A stretch of 64,000 bases of DNA from Nocardia niwae NBRC 108934 = DSM 45340. Its GTDB lineage: Bacteria > Actinomycetota > Actinomycetes > Mycobacteriales > Mycobacteriaceae. The notes beneath the pieces are model-generated. The model searched no databases, was not told the origin of the DNA, and was given only the letters and a program-made list of their open reading frames with translations. Made by a program: the position numbers and the translations under genes. The DNA lies in assembly GCF_001613465.1 (NCBI RefSeq), contig NZ_BDCK01000024.1:215472-279471 (forward strand). Reading direction: 5' to 3'. Numbering within the stretch: the first letter of the stretch is position 1; each line of letters begins with the position of its first letter. Shown piece after piece: positions 40,863 through 48,792 of the stretch.

Positions 40863-41318
40863 ATGAAAAGTGCAGTCAAGCACGTGCGTGTGATCAAACC
40901 GTCCGATGCGGCCGAAACAATCGGGCGGCAACGACAACGCCTCATCCCCTGCGTCACCACCGAAACGTGTGGCGCTACCGGCATCTCGGCGGGCATGGTC
41001 AACATGAACCCCGGCGCCGTGTCCAAGGCGCATTATCACGCGCACAGCGAGATCGTCGTCGTCTGCCTGCGCGGGCGGGCGGTCACCCTGATCGGGCCGG
41101 AGCTGATTCCGCATTTCCACGGTCCGGGCGAGTTCATCTACATCCCGGACGGCGTGGTGCACGTGGCGGTGAACCTCGACGAGACCGAGGACCTGGTCGC
41201 GGTGGAAATGCGGACCGATCCCCTTTTCAACGACGACGTGGTGCTGACGCCCGAATACGACGCCCAGGTGCCCGAAGTGGTTGCCCGCCTCCGGCGCCGC
41301 GACCCGGTCGGTTCCTGA
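40863..41318 (+). CDS. Cupin-domain protein
   Basis: 151 aa single-domain cupin. Motif 1 is visible as AHYHAHSEIVVVCLRG, with the metal-binding His-x-His pair and Glu, and motif 2 as GPGEFIYIPDGVVHVAVN with the third His. The N-terminal 40 residues include RQRQRLIPCVTTETCGATGISAGMVNMNPGA, so two Cys lie close to the metal site. The gene begins an operon: the next start codon follows the TGA by one base. It could be a small dioxygenase, isomerase or ligand sensor serving the aminotransferase downstream. Confidence 0.85.
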   Translation: MKSAVKHVRVIKPSDAAETIGRQRQRLIPCVTTETCGATGISAGMVNMNPGAVSKAHYHAHSEIVVVCLRGRAVTLIGPELIPHFHGPGEFIYIPDGVVHVAVNLDETEDLVAVEMRTDPLFNDDVVLTPEYDAQVPEVVARLRRRDPVGS

Positions 41319-41319
41319 C

Positions 41320-42507
41320 GTGGCGCCCCGCCTACGCAGCCGGGGCGCGGCCGCGGTGCGCAGCGGACCCATCGACGACATCTTCGCGGCGCTGGCCCGC
41401 CGCCCGGAGGTCGTCTCGTTCGCCGTCGGAGCACCGGATCCCACCCTGCTCCCGGCCGAGCTCGTCGCGACGCTCTCGCAGAACGTCATCGACCGATACG
41501 GCAGCGCCGTTCTCCAGTACGGCATGACCCGAGGATTCGCCCCACTCCTGGACGAAGCGCGAAACCTTGCGCGTAGTCGCGATATTCGGTGCCCGCACGA
41601 TCGCTTGCATATCTCGACCGGCGGATCCGGCGCTTTGCACAACGTGTGTTTGGCGCTGCTCGATCCGCTGGACGTGGTGCTCGTCGAAACACCGACCTAC
41701 GGCCCGGCTGTGAAGGAATTCCGCAGCCACGGCGCGACCGTCGTCGCGGTGCCGTGCGACGAATTCGGCATCCTGCCGGAAGCGCTCGAGCAGGCTCTGT
41801 CCCGATACGACGCGACTTTCGTCTACCTGCTGCCCACGTTCCAGAATCCCACCGGGCGGACGATGCCTGCCTGGCGGCGTGAACGAATAGCGGAGATCGT
41901 CGTCCGGCACGGCACGCTGATTGTCGAGGACGACGTCTACACCGACCTGCGTTACCGCGGCGTCGCACCGCCCGCGCTGTCGTCTTTCGCGCCGGACAAC
42001 TCGGTCTACATCACGTCCCTGTCGAAAACTCTCGCTCCGGCGATTCGTGTCGGAATCACCGTCATGCCCGCGGACCTGCTGGAAACCGTGCTCGCGTTGA
42101 AGCAGGGCATCGATATGCAGACTTCGACGTACTGCCAGGCGATTGCCGCCGAATTCCTCGCCAGTCCGGCGGGCTCCACGCACCTCGCGCACGTCGTCGG
42201 CGCCTACTCGGCCAAGTTGGACGCCTTGACCGCCGCGCTCGGGCGGCATCTCCCGGCCGGGTTCCGGTGGACCGAACCCGAGGGCGGGATGTTCCTGTGG
42301 GTCGAGGGCCCGGCGGGTTTCGATGCCGACGCGGCCCTGACGGAGGCCCTGCGGCACGGGGTCGCGTTCCTGCCGGGAAGCGCCTTCTACGCCGACGACG
42401 TCGCCGGCCACCGCAACACGATGCGCTTGAGCTTCGCGAACGTGCCGCGCGACGACATCGAGCGGGGCATCGCGCTGCTGGGCGCCGTCTGCGGAGGCGC
42501 AGCATGA
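41320..42507 (+). CDS. PLP-dependent aminotransferase, class I/II (MocR/2-aminoadipate type)
   Basis: 395 aa from GTG 41320, one base after the cupin stop. It has the fold-type-I pattern of the 2-aminoadipate/alanine aminotransferase group without a GntR helix-turn-helix. Landmarks are VVSFAVGAPDPTLLP, LQYGMTRGFAPLLDEARNLARS, LHISTGGSGALHNVCLAL, FVYLLPTFQNPTGRTMP, IVEDDVYTDLRY and the PLP-binding Lys in SLSKTLAPAIRVG near residue 235. The C-terminal EGGMFLWVE and MRLSFANVP blocks are normal. It overlaps the next gene by four bases. The amino donor is unknown. Confidence 0.9.
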   Translation: MAPRLRSRGAAAVRSGPIDDIFAALARRPEVVSFAVGAPDPTLLPAELVATLSQNVIDRYGSAVLQYGMTRGFAPLLDEARNLARSRDIRCPHDRLHISTGGSGALHNVCLALLDPLDVVLVETPTYGPAVKEFRSHGATVVAVPCDEFGILPEALEQALSRYDATFVYLLPTFQNPTGRTMPAWRRERIAEIVVRHGTLIVEDDVYTDLRYRGVAPPALSSFAPDNSVYITSLSKTLAPAIRVGITVMPADLLETVLALKQGIDMQTSTYCQAIAAEFLASPAGSTHLAHVVGAYSAKLDALTAALGRHLPAGFRWTEPEGGMFLWVEGPAGFDADAALTEALRHGVAFLPGSAFYADDVAGHRNTMRLSFANVPRDDIERGIALLGAVCGGAA

Positions 42508-42965
42508 CCACGCCGGGCCCCGCGCACGCCGACACCGAGCACGTCATGAGCGATCGGCATCCGATACTGGGCACATGGGAGGTCGTGGCCGACGGCGCTC
42601 CGTTCGGCTACCACGTCATGCAGTTCCACCCGGGCGGCACGATGCTGCAGTCGAACCCCGATCACGGCAACCGCGCCACCAGCGACAGCAACGGCATGGG
42701 CAGCTGGCGAGCCGACGGCTCTCGCGTCACCGGCGCGTTCCTGGAGTTCACCGTCGATCGAGCCGACCCCTCCGTCGTGCGCAAGGGAATCGTCGCCTTC
42801 GAACTCGACGTGACCGGCGACCGATTCGCCGGATTCGCCACGGCGACGTTCTACGAACTGTCCGGTGCGCCAACCGGCCCATCGGCGACGGCACGGCTGA
42901 CCGGTGCGCGATTCGACGGCGTGGCCGCGCATCGCCGTGCGCTGGATCGCTCGGGAACCGTGTGA
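42504..42965 (+). CDS. Lipocalin-like small protein, third gene of the cupin operon
   Basis: 153 aa; its ATG overlaps the aminotransferase TGA (ATGA, 42504-42507). After a short leader (MTTPGPAHADTEHVMSD) the sequence is ILGTWEVVADGAPFGYHVMQFHPGGTMLQSNPDHGNRATSDSNGMGSWRADGSRVTGAFLEFTVDRADPSVVRKGIVAFELDVTGDRFAGFATATFYELSG. This is the G-x-W and repeated beta-strand pattern of bacterial lipocalin/DUF-type calycins. No signal peptide, so it should be cytoplasmic. Possibly binds the product or substrate of the other two enzymes. Confidence 0.6.
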   Translation: MTTPGPAHADTEHVMSDRHPILGTWEVVADGAPFGYHVMQFHPGGTMLQSNPDHGNRATSDSNGMGSWRADGSRVTGAFLEFTVDRADPSVVRKGIVAFELDVTGDRFAGFATATFYELSGAPTGPSATARLTGARFDGVAAHRRALDRSGTV

Positions 42966-43080
42966 TCGTCTGCCGCGAACGGCCCGGTCGAGCGAGGCCG
43001 TGCGGCGCACACCGGAGAGTGAACGGTGAATCGCGTTTCGTTCGCGATCGGGCGACGGCGGGGTCGAGGATGTGTGTATC

Positions 43081-43106
43081 GGCACCTCAGTGCCTAAGCT
43101 CGGGGT
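43081..43106 (+). promoter_or_regulatory. Inverted repeat and leaderless promoter of the MntR-type gene
   Basis: GGCAC (43081-43085), CTCA, GTGCC (43090-43094), directly followed by TAAGCT (43095-43100) as a -10, six bases before GTG 43107. The dyad covers the promoter spacer, the expected place for autorepression by a DtxR/MntR-type protein. Transcription should start at the GTG itself. Confidence 0.5.
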
Positions 43107-43859
43107 GTGCCAGGTAAACGAGATATCGCCACTCGACGCGAGTTGGCCGACGCCCCGGCGCCGGGCGGTGCGCAGGGCGGTACCGCGACGATCGCGCCGG
43201 TGCTCTCGTCGGTCGCCCAGGACTACCTGAAGGTCATCTGGACCGCACAGGAGTGGTCACAGGAGAAGGTGACCACCAAGTTGCTCGCCGAGCGGATCGG
43301 GGTCTCCGCCTCCACCGTGTCCGAAGCGGTCCGCAAACTCGCCGACCAGGGACTGGTCGAACACGCCCGCTACGGTGCGATCGCCCTGACTCCCGAGGGG
43401 CGCCGCGCCGCCGTCGCGATGGTGCGCAGGCACCGGCTCATCGAGACGTTCTTGGTGAACGAACTCGGTTACGGCTGGGACGAGGTGCACGACGAGGCCG
43501 AGGTACTCGAACACGCGGTCTCCGAGCTGCTGATGGCCAGGATCGACGCCAAACTCGGATACCCGGACCGCGATCCGCACGGTGATCCGATCCCCTCGGT
43601 GGACGGTGCGGTTCCCACTCCGCCCGCGCGCCAGCTCAGCGACTTCCACGCGGGCGAATCCGGCCGGGTCGCGCGCATCTCCGACGCCGATCCGGACATG
43701 CTGCGCTATTTCGACTCCGTCGGCATAGCCCTGGACACCACCATCGCGGTCGTGGAACGCCGCGACTTCGCGGGTACCATCGCCATCCGCATCGGCGCCA
43801 CCGAGTCCGCCACCGATCTCGGGCGTCCCGCAGCCGAGGCCATCTGGCTCACCGCCTGA
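43107..43859 (+). CDS. DtxR/MntR-family metal-dependent regulator (SirR type)
   Basis: 250 aa. An unconserved Pro/Ala-rich start (30 residues) precedes the winged helix DYLKVIWTAQEWSQEKVTTKLLAERIGVSASTVSEAVRKLADQGLVEHARYGAIALTPEGRR. The dimerisation and metal-binding domain follows, with RRHRLIETFLVNELGYGWDEVHDEAEVLEHAVSELLMARIDAKLG (His and Glu ligands). A C-terminal SH3-like/FeoA domain ends the protein. Placement just beyond ribF matches Rv2788 (sirR). It probably represses manganese or iron uptake genes when metal is bound. GTG 43107 is probably leaderless. Confidence 0.9.
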   Translation: MPGKRDIATRRELADAPAPGGAQGGTATIAPVLSSVAQDYLKVIWTAQEWSQEKVTTKLLAERIGVSASTVSEAVRKLADQGLVEHARYGAIALTPEGRRAAVAMVRRHRLIETFLVNELGYGWDEVHDEAEVLEHAVSELLMARIDAKLGYPDRDPHGDPIPSVDGAVPTPPARQLSDFHAGESGRVARISDADPDMLRYFDSVGIALDTTIAVVERRDFAGTIAIRIGATESATDLGRPAAEAIWLTA

Positions 43860-43910
43860 CCGGTTCGCGCCGCGGACGCGCGGTCCGCGGTTGGCGCGCG
43901 GTATCGCGCG

Positions 43911-43968
43911 GACGCCTCCGCTCGGACCCGGTACCACCGGACGCTTCGGCTCGAACCCGGTCCCACCG
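43911..43968. repeat. Two tandem 29-bp imperfect repeats
   Basis: 43911-43939 and 43940-43968 agree at 25 of 29 positions (first copy starts GACGCCTCCGCTCGGACCCG). They lie in the 357-base gap between the MntR-type gene and the next minus-strand gene. No coding sequence with credible start was found in this gap. Confidence 0.6.
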
Positions 43969-44216
43969 AGGCTGGGGCGAAAGCCGCTTGGAGCCTGCCT
44001 GCTTGTTCTCCCATCCCTTCGGTCGCGGCTGCGGCGAGCCTCCGCGCCGACCAGTCGATCGCGCCGACAGGCGGCACGACGCGCGCACACAGCCGGTCGC
44101 GGACTATGCGAGGCTGAGGCCGGCACCCGGCCGCCGCAACGCCCTGAACGCTGTCGGCACGCACGACGGATCGCGATCAGCGAAGCCGGGGCCCGACGGT
44201 GCGCACGGCGGAGCGG

Positions 44217-45299
44217 TCAGCCGATTTCGGCCGTGGCGCCTCGTCGGGCCGACTCGGCCGCCCGCGCGGCGATGGCATCGGCGAGTTCGGCGGTGGTGCC
44301 CGTGCCGCCGAGGTCGGGAGACCGGACCTCCCCGGCGGCGAGGACGTCGCACACCGCTCGATCGATCGCGGCGGCCGCGGCGGACTCACCGAGGTGATCG
44401 AGCAGCATCGCGCCCGCGAGAATCTGCGCCACCGGGTTCGCGATGCCCTGGCCCGCGATGTCGGGGGCGCTGCCGTGCACCGCCTCGAACATCGAGGGGC
44501 CGGTGCGCTCGGGGTTGATATTGCCCGACGGCGCCAGGCCGAGCCCGCCGGTCACGGCTGCGGCCAGGTCGGAGAGGATGTCGCCGAACAGGTTCGAGCC
44601 CACGATCACGTCCAGCCGGTCCGGGTGCAGCACGAGTTCGGCGGCCAGCGCGTCGACATGCATCTGCCGCGTCCGCACCTGGGGGTACTCGGTCGCGATA
44701 CGTTCGAAGACACTGTCCCAATAGGGCATCGAGTGGATGATCCCGTTCGACTTCGTCGCCGAGCACAACCGCCCGGACCGTTCGGCCGCCCGCTCGAACG
44801 CGTAGCGGATGATCCGCTCGCATCCGGCGCGGGTGAACACGGACTCCTGTAGCACGAATTCGTCGGGACGGCCCTCGTTGTGGATGCCGCCGATCCGCGA
44901 GTACTCGCCTTCGGAGTTCTCCCGCACGATGAGGATGTCCAGGTCGTCGGCGGTCCGGTCGCGCAGCGCCGACTCCGTGCCGGGCAACAGGCGCACCGGG
45001 CGCAGGTTGACGTACTGGCCGAAGGCCCGGCGCAGCGGAATCAGCAGCCCCCACAGCGAAGCATGGTCGGGCACACCGGGAAACCCGACGGCGCCGAGCA
45101 GGATGGCGTCGAAGCCGGCCAGCCGCTGCGGGCCGTCGGGCGGCATCATCGCCCCCGTGCGCAGATAGTTCTCGCAGGACCAGTCGAATTCGGTCCATTC
45201 CAGTCCCGGCAGCACGGCGTCGAGCACGCGCACCGCAGCCTCGGTGACGTCGACTCCGATTCCGTCGCCCGGGATGGTGGCGATGCGGTACCCGCTCAC
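44217..45299 (-). CDS. Tartrate/D-malate dehydrogenase-like decarboxylating dehydrogenase (IDH/IMDH family)
   Basis: 360 aa from GTG 45299, with AAGGAGCATCA upstream. Nucleotide and substrate motifs of the isopropylmalate dehydrogenase family are present: IPGDGIGVDVTEAAV, ILIVRENSEGEYSRIGG (the NSEGEYS form typical of tartrate/D-malate enzymes), SATKSNGI, and SNLFGDILSDLAA with metal-binding Asp. MFEAVHGSAPDIAGQGIANP is also present. The family oxidises and decarboxylates beta-substituted D-malates or tartrate with NAD+. Second gene of a two-gene unit with the aldehyde dehydrogenase, ten bases apart. The leuB of the cell should lie elsewhere. Confidence 0.9.
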   Translation of the reverse strand: MSGYRIATIPGDGIGVDVTEAAVRVLDAVLPGLEWTEFDWSCENYLRTGAMMPPDGPQRLAGFDAILLGAVGFPGVPDHASLWGLLIPLRRAFGQYVNLRPVRLLPGTESALRDRTADDLDILIVRENSEGEYSRIGGIHNEGRPDEFVLQESVFTRAGCERIIRYAFERAAERSGRLCSATKSNGIIHSMPYWDSVFERIATEYPQVRTRQMHVDALAAELVLHPDRLDVIVGSNLFGDILSDLAAAVTGGLGLAPSGNINPERTGPSMFEAVHGSAPDIAGQGIANPVAQILAGAMLLDHLGESAAAAAIDRAVCDVLAAGEVRSPDLGGTGTTAELADAIAARAAESARRGATAEIG

Positions 45300-45309
45300 T
45301 GATGCTCCT

Positions 45310-46782
45310 TCACAGTCGCACTCCGATGTACTTGGTCTCCAGGAATTCATCGATCCCGGTCAGCCCGCCCTCGCGTCCGAGCCCGGACTCCTTGACACCG
45401 CCGAACGGCGCCGCCGGGTTCGACACCACACCCTGGTTGAGGCCGACCATGCCGGTTTCCAGTGCCTCGCACACCCGCAGTCCGCGCCGGAGGTTCTCGG
45501 TGAATACGTAGCTCACCAGTCCGTAGGGGGTGTCGTTGGCCCTGTTCACCGCCTCGTCCTCGGTGTCGAAGAGGCCGATCGCGGCGACCGGCCCGAAGAT
45601 CTCGGTGTGGCACAGTTCGGCGTCGTCCGGGACGTCGATCAGGACGGTCGCGGGGTAGAAGGTGCCCGGTCCGGGCAGCGCGGTACCACCGGTGAGCACC
45701 GTGGCGCCACGGGCGCGGGCGTCGTCGACCAAGCGCTGCACCTTGTCGACGGCCTCGGCGTCGATCAGCGGGCCGACCACGACGTCCGGCTCGGTGCCCC
45801 TTCCCATCGGCAGGGCCGCCATCCGGTCGGCGAGCCTGCGCGCGAAGTCCCCGGCGACGCCGCGCTGTACGAGGATGCGATTGGCGGCGGTGCATGCCTG
45901 GCCGATGTTGCGCATCTTCGCCGCGAGCGCGCCCTCCACCGCCTCGTCCAAGTCGGCGTCGTCGAACACCAGCAGCGGCGCGTTGCCGCCGAGCTCCATC
46001 GACGTGCGCATCACCGTCCGCGCGCACTGCGCGAGCAGCTGTTTGCCGACCGCCGTCGAGCCGGTGAACGACAGCTTGCGCGAGCGGTCGTCCAGGATCA
46101 GCGGCGTCATCACCGCGGCCGGATCGGCCGTCGTGACGACGTTCACCACCCCGGCGGGAAGCCCGGCCCCGGCCATCACCTCGGCCAGCGCGAGCATCGA
46201 AAGAGGCGTCTGTTCAGCGGGTTTCACCACGCACGTGCAGCCGGCGGCGAGCGCGGGCGCGATCTTGCGGGCACCCATGGCCACCGGGAAATTCCACGGC
46301 GTGATGAGCAAGCTCGGCCCGACCGGCTGACGGGTCACGAGGAAACGCGAACCGCCGGTCGGTGCGGGCATGTACCCGCCGTCCAGCCGCACGGCCTCCT
46401 CCGCGAACCAGCGGAAGAATTCCGCGGCGTAGGCGATCTCGCCACGCGCCTCCGCCAGCGGCTTGCCCATCTCCAGCGTCGCGATCAGCCCGAGCCGGTC
46501 GGTGTCGGCCAGCAACGCGCGGTGCACGCGCATCAGCAGATCGCTGCGCTCGCGCGGCGGCGTGGCCGCCCAGTCCCGCTGCGCCGCGCACGCCGCGTCC
46601 AGCGCGGCGAGACCGTCGGCCGGATCCGCGTCGGCCACCGCGCACAGCACCGCACCGGTCGCCGGATCGAAGACCGGCAGCGTCCGTGCCGTCGCCCGCC
46701 ATCGGCCTTCGATGAACAAGCCGCGCGGCACCGTGCCGATCGCCGCCCGTTCGGCTGCGCTCAGTGTGCTTTCGGTGAGCAT
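45310..46782 (-). CDS. NAD(P)-dependent aldehyde dehydrogenase, succinate-semialdehyde dehydrogenase type
   Basis: 490 aa. Conserved features: LITPWNFPVAMGARKIAPALAAGCTCVVKPAEQTPLSMLALAEV, FTGSTAVGKQL, the general-base Glu in MELGGNAPLLVF near residue 262, and the nucleophile Cys in NIGQACTAANRILVQ near residue 296. The C-terminal substrate-region motif EIFGPVAAIGLFDTEDEAVNRANDTPYGLVSYVFT and APFGGVKESGLGREGG are those of GabD-like enzymes. First gene of the minus-strand unit that starts next to a GntR-type operator. It likely oxidises the semialdehyde made by the divergent aminotransferase. Confidence 0.92.
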   Translation of the reverse strand: MLTESTLSAAERAAIGTVPRGLFIEGRWRATARTLPVFDPATGAVLCAVADADPADGLAALDAACAAQRDWAATPPRERSDLLMRVHRALLADTDRLGLIATLEMGKPLAEARGEIAYAAEFFRWFAEEAVRLDGGYMPAPTGGSRFLVTRQPVGPSLLITPWNFPVAMGARKIAPALAAGCTCVVKPAEQTPLSMLALAEVMAGAGLPAGVVNVVTTADPAAVMTPLILDDRSRKLSFTGSTAVGKQLLAQCARTVMRTSMELGGNAPLLVFDDADLDEAVEGALAAKMRNIGQACTAANRILVQRGVAGDFARRLADRMAALPMGRGTEPDVVVGPLIDAEAVDKVQRLVDDARARGATVLTGGTALPGPGTFYPATVLIDVPDDAELCHTEIFGPVAAIGLFDTEDEAVNRANDTPYGLVSYVFTENLRRGLRVCEALETGMVGLNQGVVSNPAAPFGGVKESGLGREGGLTGIDEFLETKYIGVRL

Positions 46783-46853
46783 GGTCGGTGGCTCCTTTTC
46801 GTCACCGCGCAGCGCTCGGCCATTGCTGCGACCCGTCGGGCCATGTTATGCAT

Positions 46854-46873
46854 ATTGTCGACAATCCGACAAT
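46854..46873. promoter_or_regulatory. Probable GntR operator, site 1
   Basis: ATTGTCGACAAT (46854-46865) is a perfect 12-bp palindrome followed by CCGACAAT, a further half-site. It lies between divergent genes starting at 46782 and 46917. The first 16 bases recur with one change at 51199-51214, next to the operon that encodes the GntR regulator. Confidence 0.7.
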
Positions 46874-46916
46874 AGACAGCAGTTTCCCTTCCACCCGCTC
46901 CGGGAGGCGAATCACC

Positions 46917-48158
46917 ATGACCGAGCTCTCGCCCATCCTGAAACAGGCCACTCCGGTGACCGTCGACCACGGCGCGGGGTGCTATCTCTACGGCACCGAC
47001 GGCCGCCGCTATCTGGACTTCACCGCCGGCATCGGCGTGACCAGCACCGGTCACTGCCATCCGACGGTGGTCGCCGCCGCGCAGGCGCAGGTGGCTTCAC
47101 TGATCCATGGCCAATACACGACCGTGCTGCATCGTCCGCTGCTGGAGCTGACCGAACGGCTCGGCTCCGTACTGCCCGAAGGATTGGACGCGCTGTTCTT
47201 CGCCAATTCCGGCAGCGAGGCGGTCGAGGCAGCACTGCGGCTGGCGCGCCAGGCCACCGGACGGCCGAACGTCGTCGTCTTCCACGGCGGTTTCCACGGC
47301 CGCACCGTGGCCGCTGCGACGATGACCACCTCCGGTACCCGCTTCTCGGCCGGGTTCAGCCCACTCATGTCCGGGGTACACGTCGCGCCGTTCCCCACCG
47401 CCTACCGCTACGGCTGGAGCGAGCGGGAGGCCACCGCCTTCGCGCTGCGGGAATTGGACTATCTGTTCGCCACGCTGACCTCGCCCGCCGAGACCGCCGC
47501 GTTCATCGTGGAGCCGGTGCTCGGTGAAGGCGGGTACGTCCCGGGCAACACCGAGTTCTTCCGCGGACTGCGCGAACGCGCGGACCGGCACGGCATCCTG
47601 CTGATCTTCGACGAGATCCAGACCGGCTTCGGCCGCACCGGGAAGTTCTTCGGCCACCAGCACTTCGACGTGCGGCCCGACGTGATCACCATCGCGAAGG
47701 GGCTGGCCAGCGGGTTCCCGCTGTCCGGCATCGCGGCCTCGCGCGAGCTGATGGCGCGGGCGTGGCCGGGATCGCAGGGCGGCACCTACGGCGGCAACGC
47801 GGTGGCGTGCGCGGCGGCGATCGCCACGCTCGACGTCATCGAATCCGAAGGATTGGTGGACAACGCGGCCGCGCGCGGGGCACAACTGCTCGGCGGCCTG
47901 CGCGACAGCGCCACCAAGGCGATCGGCGACGTCCGCGGCCTGGGATTGCTCGCGGGCGCCGAATTCACCACGGCCACCGGCGAGCCCGACACCGCCACGG
48001 CCGCGGCCGCACAGCGTGCCGCCGTGGACAAGGGACTGCTGCTGCTCACCTGCGGCGCGCACATGAACGTGGTACGGATGATTCCGCCGCTGATCGTGAC
48101 CGAAACGCAGATCGAGGACGCACTGGCGATCTGGTCCGAGGTGCTCGCCGAGTTGTGA
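46917..48158 (+). CDS. Class III omega-aminotransferase (4-aminobutyrate aminotransferase-like)
   Basis: 413 aa from ATG 46917, with GGGAGG upstream. PLP-enzyme landmarks: YLDFTAGIGVTSTGHCHP, FFANSGSEAVEAALRLARQATGRPNVVVFHGGFHGRT, EPVLGEGGYV, LLIFDEIQTGFGRTGKFFGH and the Schiff-base Lys in VITIAKGLASGFPLSGI near residue 261. This is the GabT/ornithine aminotransferase branch, transferring a terminal amino group to 2-oxoglutarate or pyruvate to yield a semialdehyde. Divergent from the semialdehyde dehydrogenase and followed by a DUF3830 gene. Confidence 0.93.
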   Translation: MTELSPILKQATPVTVDHGAGCYLYGTDGRRYLDFTAGIGVTSTGHCHPTVVAAAQAQVASLIHGQYTTVLHRPLLELTERLGSVLPEGLDALFFANSGSEAVEAALRLARQATGRPNVVVFHGGFHGRTVAAATMTTSGTRFSAGFSPLMSGVHVAPFPTAYRYGWSEREATAFALRELDYLFATLTSPAETAAFIVEPVLGEGGYVPGNTEFFRGLRERADRHGILLIFDEIQTGFGRTGKFFGHQHFDVRPDVITIAKGLASGFPLSGIAASRELMARAWPGSQGGTYGGNAVACAAAIATLDVIESEGLVDNAAARGAQLLGGLRDSATKAIGDVRGLGLLAGAEFTTATGEPDTATAAAAQRAAVDKGLLLLTCGAHMNVVRMIPPLIVTETQIEDALAIWSEVLAEL

Positions 48159-48220
48159 CTCGCGCACGTCACCCGTCCGTTGCGCCCGCTCGGCGGGCAC
48201 CGATCAGGAAGCAGCACAGC

Positions 48221-48715
48221 ATGGCCCGCTACATCACCATCACGCTCACCAAAGCGGCGGTCACCTGCCGCGCCCGTCTACTGGACGAGGAAGCGCCGCA
48301 GACCTGCGCTGCGGTGTGGAACGCCCTGCCGCTGGAAGGCGACGCCTTCCACGCCAAGTACGCCCGCAACGAGGTGTACACGTTGCTCCCGCGGGTCGGC
48401 GCGGCCCCGCATCGAGAGAATCCGACGGTCACGCCGATCCCCGGCGACGTATGCCTGTTCGATTTCGAGCCGTGGGAGATCGGCAATCCGGCTTACGGCT
48501 ACGAACCCGGCTCCGCGGCCGAGCACGAGCGCGGCGCCACCGATCTCGCGCTGTTCTACGGCCGCAACAATCTGCTGATCAACGGCGACCTCGGCTGGGT
48601 TCCGGGCAATGTCTTCGCGACCGTCGAGGAGGGGCTCGCCGAGATCGCCACTGCGTGCAACACGCTGTGGCTGCACGGCGTCCAAGGCGAAACGCTCGCC
48701 TTCGCCCGCGACTGA
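48221..48715 (+). CDS. DUF3830 family protein (cyclophilin-like fold)
   Basis: 164 aa from ATG 48221, with AGGAAG upstream. The sequence (ARYITITLTKAAVTCRARLLDEEAPQTCAAVWNALPLEGDAFHAKYARNEVYTLLP, GDVCLFDFEPWEIGNPAYGYEPGSAAEHERGATDLALFYGRNNLLINGDLGWVPGNVFATV) matches DUF3830. I recall such proteins beside aminotransferases, amidases and Asp/Glu racemases, and they have a cyclophilin-like barrel related to DUF369. The fold suggests a small-ligand binder or unproven enzyme. It lies 62 bases after the aminotransferase and ends at a clear terminator. Confidence 0.85.
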   Translation: MARYITITLTKAAVTCRARLLDEEAPQTCAAVWNALPLEGDAFHAKYARNEVYTLLPRVGAAPHRENPTVTPIPGDVCLFDFEPWEIGNPAYGYEPGSAAEHERGATDLALFYGRNNLLINGDLGWVPGNVFATVEEGLAEIATACNTLWLHGVQGETLAFARD

Positions 48716-48736
48716 CGGCTACGACACAGAACTCGA

Positions 48737-48775
48737 GGGCCTGAGCCCGGTGCGATCCCGGACTCAGGCCCTTTC
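48737..48775. terminator. Bidirectional terminator
   Basis: GGGCCTGAG (48737-48745) pairs with CTCAGGCCC (48763-48771), followed by TTTCT on the plus strand. It lies between the convergent DUF3830 and amidase genes and separates two transcription units of the catabolic cluster. Confidence 0.75.
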
Positions 48776-48792
48776 TGGTGGTCCGCTCGCGG

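Noticed and set aside
43907..43968. CRISPR-like array
   Set aside because: Only two adjoining imperfect copies, with no spacers and no cas genes in the window.
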